Origin: Sabethes cyaneus
Lineage: Eukaryota > Arthropoda > Insecta > Diptera > Culicidae
Direction: 5' to 3'
Assembly (NCBI RefSeq): GCF_943734655.1
Contig: NC_071355.1
Coordinates: 94,185,449-94,249,448, forward strand
DNA: 64,000 nt
This document shows positions 34,403-45,800 of this stretch, piece by piece (position 1 is the first letter of the stretch; each line of letters begins with the position of its first letter). A program made the translations under genes and the position numbers. The notes under the pieces are model-generated. The model was not told where the DNA came from. It saw only the letters and a list, made by a program, of their open reading frames with translations, and searched no databases.

Positions 34403-34592
34403 CAGGGACGCCAGGTGATTTTTTGAAAAGTCTTCATGAATCAATAAGGAAAAATGTCTTCATTTGTCTTCTTTCGGCTTTCCGCTCATTTAAATTGCAT
34501 GGTGAAGGCATGTCTTCAAGCGAAGACATTTCACTTTTTTGTAACCAAAGTGTCTTCTAAACGAAGACATGTCTCCACTTCTGGCATCTCTG
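34403..34592. mobile_element. hAT-type MITE with GAAGACA repeats, 190 bp
   Basis: Termini CAGGGACGCCAGG and, as complement of the right end, CAGAGATGCCAGA. Flanking 8-mers CTCAGGAG and CCTAGGAG agree at 6 of 8 positions. Six to seven GAAGACA/TGTCTTC motifs lie inside in both orientations. Confidence 0.6.
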
Positions 34593-35298
34593 CCTAGGAG
34601 TCGTGGGCCCCACTGACAGATGAAGAGCTAACTTGTGTGAAGAGTGGCGAATATATGATATCTCGTTTACGCTAACGCTAACATGTTGGCATCGAAAAAA
34701 TGGCTGCCTGCCGGCTACTTGGCTGCCTCATAATAAATAAAAAATTTCTTTTGATATTTATATTCAAGCAAATAAATGTAATGTTTTAAGTAACATGAAA
34801 AGTTCTATATATAATTGTTAGGTTTAAAATTTGATAAGTGTGGGGAACGCTCGATTTCGGAAGCAGTTTTTGGGCCCAAATCAAGGGTTCTGTTTTGAAA
34901 AATGCATTCACTGCATTCTTCTTGCTAATCTGAACACAGAGAATATATTTTTATGAACAGAATTTCTGCTAAACAAAAAAAAACTGCTTTTGAAATGTAC
35001 ATACAATGACAATGACGACTCATTTCTCCTTAACTGTCATCAGTCATCACGAATATAGCGAACTAGAACCATCCAGGAGTGTGAAATTGTCAAAATTTTG
35101 CGGACTAAACATCCATAGACGGCGACAATTTGGAACCAGCTAGTTTACAGAAAATAACAACTAATATTAGCTAAATTATAGCTAAAAGGCTGTGTTTAAC
35201 TGCTTTCTAATTAGTTTCAGTAATCTTAAAATAAATAAACCTTTAAGTAGGCACCAGAACCAAAAGTACCAAAACCAATGAGTGGGACATGTACAATG
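34593..35298. other. Intergenic, nothing assignable
   Basis: AT-rich DNA between two hAT-type insertions, without a supported gene. Confidence 0.45.
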
Positions 35299-35849
35299 TA
35301 GAGTGACTATATACAGAGTGGCGACAATGTCAAAATTGGAATGATAATTATCTGTCAGTGTCATTCCAATCGAGCAGACGACCTATCCAACGCGTATGCA
35401 GGAAAGAGAAAGAAAAAATCAGAGGGGTTGTGTACAAGACACGACCGCATACATAGGTGACACAGGACTACGTAAGTCTCTTTGTAGTGATAGTAGCATG
35501 TATTCATGCTTTTAATCATTCGATTCTTCATGTATACATGCTATATGCAACATATAAACATGCTACATGCGTTGTATGTAACATTTATCAAAGTAGTAAC
35601 ATTGCATACGTTCAATTCTCAAAAGATTGTGCATTTGAAAACAATTTAACAAAATCAGGAACACAAACTATTACTTTCCTGCTACCTTACTGAAATTAAA
35701 GATTGTTTTTATTATCCATGGTTTCCCACGTTGAAAGGATTTTACCAATTCAATCCTATTTTATCAACAGCACATCTTTTCACTACACTTCTAATGAAAC
35801 GGCAAGCATGCGTATTCATACAGAGCCGTATTATAACCGAACACTACAG

Positions 35850-36178
35850 CTGTAGCACATTTTTCCAACACAGATATCAAATTCGCCGAGATTTAATCGT
35901 CTCGCAGTAAAGAATTTGCGATCTGTTGGGACAACGAACTTGTGTCATTTTTTCTGGCACACTTCCCTAACACAGACATCAGATTGGACTAGGTTTAATA
36001 GCGTTCGTAAGAAATCTGTTGGCACGAGGGGGCTTTGTCACTCTCCCTGGCGTACTTCCCAAGCAAGGACATCAAAATGGTCTAGGTTGAACCGCGGTGT
36101 TAAGAAATCTTGTTGAAATGAGGGAACTTGGTCACTTGTTTTGGCTTACTTCCCAAGCACAGATATCAAATTGGTATA
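35850..36178 (+). repeat. 93-bp tandem repeat array interrupted by a transposon
   Basis: Units begin at the GTTGGGAC/GTTGGCAC/GTTGAAAT landmarks at 35925, 36018 and 36112 and share CCCAAGCACAGATATCAAAT-type sequence. A fourth unit is cut after ATCAAATTGGTA and resumes at 38423 with TAGGTTTAGATCATCGTAAA. Because 93 is divisible by 3, one frame stays open across it. Confidence 0.85.
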
Positions 36179-37104
36179 CCCAAGGAACAATTTTTGCTTA
36201 TTAAACGTTTAACCGACAGCTTTTATTCAGCACATGCTGTATAGCTGCTTTTCAAGTATGTCTAAACACCTCTGTTCAATGCTTATACAGTTGGTTTTGG
36301 AGAATTTAAGCAGCACAGTGCTGAATATGGGCGTGGAAGATGCGTTTGTATGACTGTTAAGCAACGTATAGTAAAATGTTTATTCAGTACGTATAGATAT
36401 GTTTATTAAACTTCTGCTGATGACACTGAAGCTACGTTTATTCCACAGCAGTTCAACTTTTAGACAAGCAAAAAGAAAAAAATATGCAGGAAGTATTTTT
36501 TTTTATTTTGTGGGTTTCGCTATTTTCATGGCCATTTTTGTATGCATATATTATAATTTAATAAGAGACTTTAGTAGAAAATCATTGGTTGACTCTAAAT
36601 TGATCAAGCCTGCCATATACTTTTTTATTCACCCGGGTTCGAACTTACATCCTATCGGTCGGAAGCCGTCAACGAACACATCTGAGATAATCTGACATAT
36701 GACAGGCGCCGAGTTTTCAGCCGATGTAGATTTACCAGCTTAAGTTTGTCAAGTGTGGAACAAAAATTGGCTAAAATACATTTAAGCGCTGAAGAGTAGT
36801 TTCTTAAATCATGTTTGGCATCTGCTGTACAAGATTACTTTAGAAGCATTTATTCCGCACATTTAATAAACTATTTGTACTAACATAAAGCATTTCGCTT
36901 GTACCACCAGCAACATAACACAGTCGCAACGCAGAGGACTTTTTTCTTATGAATATTGACGACGGTGAGCGGTGCTACTGAATAAAATTAACTGGAAACC
37001 AGAAATCCAGAATGTTCGGTTAGCGATTGTTCATTTAGTTAGCAGTGATGTGACTAGCAGCAGTAGTGATTCGTGATGTGATTAGTTAGCAGCAGGAGTG
37101 ATTC

Positions 37105-37525
37105 GTGTTAGTACCGCAGAGGAGGAGTACTTTTGTCACCCCGTCATTAGTTTACGCAGATAGTCCTGAGCTTCCAGAAAACAAAAAAGAGCAGCGGATG
37201 GCACGAGAAGCAGTGGTGTTTTCGCGCACCGGCAGCGGGAGCAGTGGTGGTATCGCCACTATGCCACCCGATCATAACAATTCTGGCGGCTTTAGCCCGA
37301 CGGAATTCATCTCGCTGAGTAAATCCATTGTGAGTAACTCGCAAAGCGTCAAGCAGCCGGCTGCTTTTGGATATAAGTTTGTTAAAGTTAAATTTCGGTA
37401 CGACGAGGGACAACGACACACCGAGGGAAAAGATACACACCGTACAGGCAACACTTAAAAGGATTTCCACGACCAGCAAAGATTTGCGGCGGCTAAAAGT
37501 GGTTATGCAAATGTTTTCTATTCTT
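37105..37525 (+). pseudogene. Captured syntaxin (Qa-SNARE) N-terminal fragment
   Basis: The frame begins in a Ser/Gly-rich region and reads GGFSPTEFISLSKSIVSNSQ, the start of the Habc region of endosomal syntaxins (Syx7/12/13 type). A frameshift near 37345 moves to SSRLLLDISLLKLNFGTTRD, then REKIHTVQATLKRISTTSKD, then LRRLKVV, which follows the same family's order (REKIH, then TTSKDLxRL). Later helices, the SNARE motif and the membrane anchor are absent. No introns are visible within 420 bp. It lies wholly inside the element at 36179-38422, so it is best read as captured host sequence, now dead. The parent gene is not in this window. Confidence 0.7.
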
Positions 37526-37649
37526 AATGTACCAAAAAAATAAAATAAAATAAAAATAAAGTGTACCTAACATAAATTTAAAGCATAAATTATAAAGTGT
37601 AAAGTATAAAGTGTCATTCAAGTTATTGGTGTTATTGGCTGCCATCAAG

Positions 37650-38260
37650 CACCTTTTATTCCACCCCTGCTCTTGGTGGTGCTACTGATACGTTTGTACG
37701 ACGATTATTCGACACATATTCCACAATTCCTCTTAGCAATGCAGCTGATGCATTTGGGCAACTTTCATTCCACTCTTATTCCACACTCACTCTCAGCAAT
37801 GCTGCTGATACGTTTGCGCAACGCTCATTCCACACTTATTCCACTTTTATTCCACACCTTCTCGCAGCAATGCTGCGCAACATTTATTCCACTGTTATTC
37901 CACACTTGCTTTCAGCAATGCTGCAAATTCGTTTGTACAACATTTATTCCACTGTTATTCCACTTTTATTCTGCACTTGCTCTCAGCAATGCTGCTGATA
38001 CATTTGCGCAACGCTCATTCCACACTTATTCCACTATTATTCCACATTTGATCTCCGTAATGCTGCTGTTACGTTTGCGCAATGCTCATTCCACTCTTAT
38101 TCCACTTTTACTCCACAATTGCCCTTGACTGACACGTTTGCACAACGTCTATTCGACATGCATTTTCATGGTAGCTTTTAAGCGACCATTATTCCACACC
38201 TGCTCTTAGCCGTACTGCCGATACGTTTGCATAACGTTTATTCGACTCTTATTCCGCATT
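37650..38260 (+). repeat. TTATTCCAC minisatellite, 48-71-bp units
   Basis: GCAATGCTGCTG landmarks near 37796, 37867, 37915, 37986 and 38057 give spacings of 71, 48, 71 and 71 bp, with shorter TTATTCCAC subrepeats. The 151-codon open frame at 37673-38128 comes from this array and does not represent a protein. Confidence 0.85.
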
Positions 38261-38797
38261 TATATAACAACGTATAGATGTTGATTAGAAGCTTGAAAAA
38301 ATATAGGTTATGACGTTTAAACAACAGACAATTCAGCAAATTCGCTTATTCAGCACCGAATGCTATCAAACAACTCTTATTCCACACCTGCTTGTTTAGG
38401 TGCTGCCGTTTTGTTCCTTGGGTAGGTTTAGATCATCGTAAAGAATCTTTCAACCAATCACGAAGCGAGAATTCTGGTAAAACATAGGCTCATTATTTTC
38501 AATTTTTCAATAGTTTAACATCAAGAATCCATACTTTTCTTTATTTGGGTCAATTCTTAGAAGATTTTCCGATCGATTGGTGTATGAATATTGAAAATCG
38601 ATCGGGAAACCGCTGAGTTATTAGCGCTCAAAACCTTTCATTTTTCGTGACGCTCGCATTTTTTGATTTTTTGGAATGACACCCTATTTCAAAACTTGCC
38701 GTAAGACGTAGTCCTACGTCAAAACCTTGTAAAAACCGCATTGCATACATTTGGGATGACTTGTCGCCACTCTGTATATAGTCACTCTAGTACAATG

Positions 38798-39126
38798 TAT
38801 GTAGTTTGACAGTCACACCACCCCGCTGGAACCATCAGCCCGCTGTACACTAATCTGTCTAAATCTGGTTTCCTTCCTGGCAACTCTTCTATAGAACGAT
38901 AATTGTGCTTCAATGACATTTCTCTGCTCTTTTCCCTTTTATCCGACGTTTAGCTGCGTTTAGCTTGTTATTCCGGTTATTCCTTCGATTTATTTTTGTG
39001 TTTCCTTTGCTAGACAATTTTCTTCTATCATTATTAGTCTCTTCACGTTAGAACTCCGAACCGAATCGCGTTTCTTAAATTTTAGTCTGTAAATTACGGG
39101 CAAATATTAAACAGTTTTTGCTAAGG
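38798..39126. other. Upstream region of Idh3a
   Basis: Likely promoter and 5' untranslated region, starting immediately after the hAT element's target duplication, so the transposon sits only about 330 bp from the start codon. No TATA box is evident. Confidence 0.4.
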
Positions 39127-40976
39127 ATGGCAGCGCATTTCATTAGAAAAATTGTAAGAAGGAAAACACTGTGACAGTTTAAAATACCAAGAAAAGCCTG
39201 TGTTACGATTTTTTCATTTTGCTTTCGAAAACTCAATAGCAAACTGATGAATTATGAAAATAGTTGTTAAATCTTCAATTTTGTTATTGCTGTTTAGTTA
39301 CTAACACTAGCCGATTGTATTTCCTTTCTAGTTGGGAGACAATTTTCCATCCCATTGGGAAAAAATTTCAAAAAAAGTGAAGGACAACTGGGTCAAGATT
39401 TACATAACCTTGTCCCCTACGAATTCTAAGCATTTAGAAATTCCAATTATCCAAGTAAATAAAATTATTGATTCCTATTTCCATTAGGTTTTTGCTCTCA
39501 TCAAGCGATTTTAAAGCAGCCATTGGAAAAATTTTGCAAATAACCTTTTTTCATTCCTTTAAACAATATTCTAATTACGTAACATTTTGTCTACCGACAT
39601 TTGCATTCAACTATAAAATTCATTTATGTATGTTTTTTAACTTGCAGGTTCCTACTTCGCTTGGAAATCGCGGTTACGCTTCCGGAGTTCGTAAAGTTAC
39701 CTTAATTCCTGGTGATGGAATTGGTCCGGAGATTTCTGCTGCTGTTCAAAAAATTTTCCAAGCTGCTAATGTTCCGATTGAATGGGAGGCAGTAGATGTT
39801 ACTCCTGTCAGGGTAATTTTGACAGCATTTGTTTCTTTTATGATGATATATTTTATTTCGAACAATTTGTAGAATCCAGATGGTAAATTTGGAATCCCAC
39901 AAAGTGCCATAGAATCGGTGAATCGTAACAAGGTTGGTTTGAAAGGACCTCTAATGACTCCCGTTGGCAAAGGCCATCGATCACTCAATTTGGCTCTCAG
40001 GAAAGAATTCAACCTATACGCTAATGTGCGTCCATGCCGAAGCTTGGAAGGGTAAGCGTGTGACAAATTAAATTTGCATCAATTTAATCAATTACCAAAC
40101 GTTTATTTATCAGCTATAAAACATTATACGACAACGTCGATGTTGTCACTATTCGAGAAAACACTGAGGGTGAATATTCCGGTATTGAGCATGAAATAGT
40201 TGATGGAGTTGTACAAAGTATCAAGCTGATTACTGAGGAAGCTTCCAGTCGCGTAGCTGAGTATGCGTTCAAATATGCTAAAGACAACAACCGTAAGAAG
40301 GTTACCGTAGTTCATAAAGCCAACATCATGCGAATGTCGGACGGATTGTTTCTGCGTTGCTGTCGAGAGATGTCCAAGAAATATCCTGAAATTAAATTCG
40401 AAGAAAAATACTTGGACACAGTGTGCTTGAATATGGTACAAGATCCCAGTAAATTCGATGTTCTGGTAAGAACATGTTTACAATACTATAAAATGCATCT
40501 TAAAATAAGGTATCGAAAGTCGTGATAAGTTTTTGGTTCAATTGTAGTTCACACTGTCCCTTAATCGACAATTTATCCATAAACAAAAATTATTCTTAAG
40601 AACTGTACACTAATCATATTCTTTTCTTTTTCAGGTTATGCCAAACTTGTACGGTGATATCTTGTCCGATATGTGCGCTGGTTTGGTCGGTGGTCTTGGT
40701 CTAACGCCATCCGGCAACATGGGTCTCAATGGTGCACTGTTCGAATCTGTTCACGGTACAGCACCTGATATTGCTGGTAAGGATCTCGCTAACCCGACTG
40801 CCCTACTATTGTCAGCTGTAATGATGTTGCGGCATATGGAGTTAAATCAGCATGCTGAGAAAATTCAAAACGCGTGCTTCGAGACGATCAAAGAAGCCAA
40901 GCATCTTACGGGAGATCTTGGCGGCAAAGCAAAGTGCTCCGAGTACACAAACGCCATCTGTGACAGAATCAAGTAA
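39127..40976 (+). CDS. Idh3a: Isocitrate dehydrogenase [NAD] alpha subunit, mitochondrial, 354 aa
   Basis: Catalytic subunit of the mitochondrial NAD-dependent isocitrate dehydrogenase, which oxidises isocitrate to 2-oxoglutarate in the TCA cycle with NAD and a divalent metal. Exons 39127-39153, 39648-39812, 39873-40051, 40114-40465, 40635-40976; all junctions stay in phase and give 354 residues, the usual length. The first 23 residues (MAAHFIRKI, then NRGYASG) form a basic mitochondrial presequence. Then come VTLIPGDGIGPE at the fold start, LKGPLMTPVGKGHRSLN, YANVRPCRSLEGYKT, and IRENTEGEYSGIEH with active-site Tyr145. HKANIMRMSDG holds Lys192, YLDTV holds metal-binding Asp225, and LYGDILSDM holds Asp249 and Asp253. 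GSVHGTAPDIAGK-type sequence near the C-terminus binds the nucleotide. No lesions. An AATAAA at 41441 probably ends the transcript. Confidence 0.97.
39332..39454 (+). other. Idh3a: Possible cassette exon in Idh3a intron 1
   Basis: A 123-bp segment follows TTTCCTTTCTAG (strong acceptor) and precedes GTAAAT. It is open in the Idh3a frame (starts LGDNFPSHWEKISKKVKDNW) and has length 41 codons, so inclusion would keep phase and insert 41 residues in the presequence. Not needed for the canonical protein. Confidence 0.4.
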
Positions 40977-41446
40977 ACGGACGTAACTATACTTCATCCG
41001 CGCTCAGCAGGAAGAGCAAAGCAAATTACGTTGCCGTTTTTTATTGAATTTTACTCGTCATACCGCCAAAAACTGCAAATATTTATTGTATTGAGTATTT
41101 TTAAGATTCTATACTGTAAAGTGCAAGAATCCAAACCGTTAAGCGCGCCGTAGTACTTCAAAACTTTTGAGCAGACAGTATTACGCTATCAAACCGTATA
41201 TAACCAACCGTTAAGCTATAACTACGTATTCTACAAGAAGCAGCTCTTCTCAGACAATAACATTTCCTGTATAACCCCACCAATGTGGCTTGCTCCTCCG
41301 AAAAGGAACTTTTGCCCTACTTGAATCTTCTAACGAACCACGCAATTTTACATTGGCTGTAAAATTAAAATGACCGACTTAGAATGTCCGTTGGCAGTTA
41401 ATTTATTTCAAATCGTGTAGTACCAATATCGTTACTGATCAATAAA
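40977..41446 (+). promoter_or_regulatory. Idh3a: Idh3a 3' untranslated region with poly(A) signal
   Basis: Non-coding sequence after the TAA, with the first good AATAAA at 41441-41446 followed by T/G-rich sequence. Confidence 0.6.
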
Positions 41447-42236
41447 AAATCGTACGTTGATTGTGATATTAATTTCTTTGTGAAAGTTCTTTAGCGCTCG
41501 GCTTGCTTTAATCTTGAGGATTGCTTTTCCTGGACCAGGTTTCAAGTCTGGCCTGTATTTTTACACAAATGAAAGACGCACACTAATATGCATGTATGAC
41601 GGGAAATCCACCATCAGTTCAAGGTCCTGCCAGTGTATGTGGGTAGACTTACAATAGATCCAAATTTGATTGTAAAATGAATTTCACTCTAAAGCTGTTG
41701 TAGAAGGACCAAAAGGGATTGGGCGGACCCACAAGCAGAGACACTTGTGCGCATTCCGGGATTATAAGAATTTCCTTCCAGCATTAGAATCCTTCCATGT
41801 AATAATCAATTTCGCTGCACTTCTGCTTTAACCCACGCGATGGTTTGTTTGTTCGAAGAGTGCAACATAAATATTGTTTCAGACCTTCAGGAGTTTCCTC
41901 CTAGTGATTCCGGTTGACTCCTCACTCCATCCTCCAGTTTTCTACTCATATGATTCCTCTGTATTTATGAATTTATCATATAATGCATATAACGACTTTA
42001 TCATATGATATATAATGATATGATATTAATATGGATAAAAATATAACGAACTCACCAGCAGTCCTTTGAATCAGACATAGTTGCATCGTTTGAGCTTCCA
42101 TCAGTCCTATAATTACATCAGCCCAACAATATCCATGTACATTATTACTAAGTTCTACGGTCAATGTTTCCATTGTATAGTAGGTGTTTGAAGAGCTAGA
42201 ACGAAACAAATGATTAGAATATATGTTGGGACTTAC
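41447..42236. other. Intergenic, nothing assignable
   Basis: No supported gene. AT-rich hairpin-prone stretch near 41975-42035 (repeated ATATGATAT). Confidence 0.45.
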
Positions 42237-42420
42237 CTACCAACGGGGCCGAGTAGATCGGCCGTCTGCACAATTTTGATATCAGACAGCCGGGATCCAC
42301 GCAGCATCGCACCTCCTAGCTTAGCTACTCAATCTTAAGGAAAGAGCATAACCGGGTATGACTACGTGGAGGTTCTAGGTAAGAACTTGCGTTGGCTAGA
42401 GCTATGTTGGATGCATCTTC
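42237..42420 (-). repeat. Unclassified dispersed repeat, copy 2
   Basis: The reverse complement starts CCAACATAGCTCTAGCC and contains CCTCCACGTAGTCATACCCGG, ATTGAGTAGCTAAG and CGTGGATCCCGGCTG, matching 18818-18990 in order. The plus-strand start ACCAACGGGGCCGAGTAGAT may be its 3' edge. Confidence 0.7.
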
Positions 42421-42834
42421 ATTGCCTTCATCCTTTCATACCCTAAATGAAAGACGCGCACTGGTGGTCTGAGGCTTCAGCTAACGAATCATCATGTTAT
42501 TTTTCTATAATTTCAGTTCTTTTAGCAAATATCCCTCCCATGGGTAGGTGGTTTGACGCGCACTTCGGCTTACACCTAAAGCTTAGTTCCGCATGTAGAA
42601 TGTAATATAGTTTAAGTTGGATATATGTGTAGTATGTAGTATTGCATAATTTACCTTTACGTGTAGCATGCGTCTCGTAAAGCGGAATGGAGCGGAATTG
42701 AACGGATCTGATTTTAAATCAAGTCCATTTAGGCCGAAGCACCGGGAGGGCTTACTCAGTTCCCTAGATGAAATGCTGGTATGCACAGAATTTTCTCTAG
42801 AAAACTGAAACCAAATCCTACCCACCATTCATGA
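42421..42834. other. Intergenic before the CR1-like element
   Basis: No gene or clear repeat seen. Confidence 0.4.
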
Positions 42835-42887
42835 GATTTTTTAATTTATTTATTTACTGGTCTTCGACTATGTCGCACAGACAGTTA

Positions 42888-45800
42888 TTAATAAAGACTT
42901 ATTCTAAGTTTAAAGGTACTTCTAGCTACATTAAAATCATAACAGTCAGACACAATATTATATTCACGAGAACACGCGTCAATTGGATTACTTTGGGCGA
43001 AGAGAGTACGATGTAACGGCAGTCTAAAGAAATCCGCTCGTCGGGTATGCCTAGGTGGTACGTTGAACCGAACTTGGCCTAGCAGCTCCGGGCTATCAAT
43101 ATTACTTTCCAGAAGATCGTATATAAACAAGCGTTGCAACATAGTTCTCCTGTTGGTCAAAGTAGGTAGGTGTATAAGAGCACATCGGTGTTCATACGGA
43201 GGCAGACGAATTGGATCATTCCAGGGCAGCATTCGCAGAGCATATCGAATGAAGTGACGCTGGATTCGTTCAATCTGGTTGATATGGACAGTATGGTAGG
43301 GTGCCCATACAAGCACACCATATTCCAGAATGCTGCGTACGATCGCACAGTAGAGCGACTTCAGGCAATAGATATCGTCGAACTGCTGCGTATTCCTTTT
43401 ATTGAAGCCCAGCATAGCGTAAGCCTTAGCGGTAGTAACTGCAACATGCTGAGCAAAACATAATTTGCTGTCCAACAGAATGCCCAAATCTTTAACAGAA
43501 TTGACTCGGGTAATACTGACAGTTTCCATTTTATAATCAAACAAAATTATGCATCTATTTCTGCAAAATGAGATGACGTTGCATTTTTGAACATTCACGT
43601 CCATCCCGTTCAGCGAGCACCAATTTAACAGCAAGTCGATGTCGGATTGTATGGCACTACAGTCAGTTGCCGATGTAACTACTCGAAAAAACTTTAGGTC
43701 GTCGGCAAACATATACTTAGGAGACCTTATAGTTGAGCATAAATCGTTTACAAAAAGAACATATAACAGCGGCCCCAGGTGGCTTCCTTGGGGTAGTCCA
43801 GAGAGTATTTCAAACGGAATAGAGCTAGTTCCATTTACGCGAACAAATGCACTACGACCAGTAAGGTATGATAGTATCCATCGTGTCAGCCATTCAGGAA
43901 ACCCGATTTTGTCAAGCTTCGCTATCATCAAATTGTGTGGTACCCTATCGAAGGCTTTAGCAAAATCAACATACACGGCGTCGACTTGTTGACGCTTCTC
44001 AAGTGCGCTTTTCAGTGAAGAGACATATGCCATCATATTGGTGATCGTCGAGCGTTTTTTCACGAAACCATGTTGCCATTCCGAAATGATGTGATCAACC
44101 TTCGGGTAGAGTGAGTCGTGGATAAGGCTTTCCAATACTTTGGGCAGGCAGCTCAGGATCGAAATACCACGGTAGTTCGCGACATCATGGGCACTACCTG
44201 CTTTATGGACAGGTGCAATTGCAGCAGTCTTCCACACACGCGGGAAAATTCCTTCCGTCATGGCCAAATTAAAAATAATTCTTGAAGGAGCTGCGAGCGT
44301 CGCTGCACAGTTTTTAAAGAAAAGCGGTGGCAGGTTGTCAGGTCCGGCGCCTTTAGATCCATCAATCGCCTTCAGCTTCAACAATACCTCATTTAGCGAA
44401 AAGTTAAAAAGCGGCATGCGCAAATCAAACGTTGGCAAACTACTCAAATACGCTTCAGACGGAGGTGGTAGGTTATTACTTTGCACACTCCGAAGGAACG
44501 ACGAGAATAAGTTCGCTGACTGTAGCGGGGACTCGGCTGCATTTCCGTTATAATGTACACGTTGAGGGATTCCACCTTGTTGCTTCCGATTTTTCACGTA
44601 CGTCCAAAATGATGTAGGGTCATATCTAACAGTAGATTCCACGCGTCGAATATAGCAGCGAAAGCATTGTGCATTCAATGAGTTATATTCGCCCTCAATA
44701 TCACGCAACAAAGCTTTGCTCCTTTCATCTCTCCGGCGGAAGAACTGCTTTCTACCTTTGCGGAGTCTGTTTCGCAGATGCTGTAACTGGTTGTTCCACC
44801 ACGGCTGCTTACTACCACGCCGGCGAGATTGGTTCTTCTTGGGACAAACTTCGCTAAGTATACCGTAAATGTGCTCATAAAACCTCGACACAGCTTCATC
44901 TACACTGCAACCGACTAGAAAATCATCCCAACGAGTGTCGGCAAACCGGCTGTTAACCGATTCGAAATCACATCGATTGAAGTCAAAGTAGAGCGGGTCC
45001 AGAACGTTGAAAACATTTTCCATTTCATCACCAAACTCAAAATTTAACACAAAGGGGCGATGGTGTTGATCAATCGTAAGCAGCGGCAATGGCGGATCCA
45101 GCAGTTGCACGCGACTATTATCGTTGATGAAAGCTAAATCAAGGAGCCTTCCCTTGAAATTCGCTATGTCATTTATTTGAACAAGTCCAGTTGATAAAAT
45201 AGATGCGCACGAAGCATTAATTGGCAGTATGCAATTCAAATCCTCATCGCGTGTCCAACATAAGTGTGGAAGATTATAGTTACCAACCACCAAAACTAAA
45301 TTACGGTCGCCCGCAAGATCGATCAATTTTTGCACGCATAATGCATGCTGTTCATATAGTGCGGGTTCACTGTTCGGTGGCAGATAGACACAGCAAACGA
45401 TTAAATCAAAATTCGGCAGTACAATTCGAACAATAACTTGCTCCAGCTGATCACTGCCTGCGACACAAACAGCAGTGCTACGAAGTTGTTCATTCACAGC
45501 AATGAGAACTCCTCCGCCACGCCTGTGCCGGCTGGTCCGTTCGTTTCTATCACACCGATAAATGTTATAGTTGTGTGCAAATTCCGTTCAGCGAGCACCA
45601 ATTTAACAGCAAGTCGATGTCGGATTGTATGGCACTACAGTCAGTTGCCGATGTAACTACTCGAAAAAACTTTAGGTCGTCGGCAAACATATACTTAGGA
45701 GACCTTATAGTTGAGCATAAATCGTTTACAAAAAGAACATATAACAGCGGCCCCAGGTGGCTTCCTTGGGGTAGTCCAGAGAGTATTTCAAACGGAATAG

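Larger units (their letters stand above)
36179..38422. mobile_element. TA-flanked element carrying a host gene fragment, 2244 bp
   Basis: Ends CCCAAGGAACAA and its complement, with TA on each side. The 93-bp repeat into which it jumped supplies the empty site: other units read GGACTAGGTTTA where this one reads GGTA-element-TAGGTTTA, which proves insertion with a TA duplication. It contains no transposase. Cargo: a syntaxin-like coding fragment (37105-37525) and a minisatellite (37650-38260). TA duplication suggests a Tc1/mariner relative; the 12-bp TIR is not one I can name. Confidence 0.85.
35299..38789. mobile_element. Large non-autonomous hAT element, 3491 bp
   Basis: The left end TAGAGTGACTATATACAGAG and the right end are complementary without mismatch for about 29 bp, extending through GTGGCGACAA. 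Both sides carry the perfect 8-bp duplication GTACAATG (35291-35298, 38790-38797). No hAT transposase is present. Its interior includes a 93-bp tandem array and, inserted in that array, a separate TA-flanked element at 36179-38422. About 1.2 kb of the total is therefore the original element. Confidence 0.85.

Noticed and set aside
37673..38128. 151-codon open frame
   Set aside because: It lies entirely in a 48/71-bp minisatellite, and its repeats change frame, so it is not a conserved protein.
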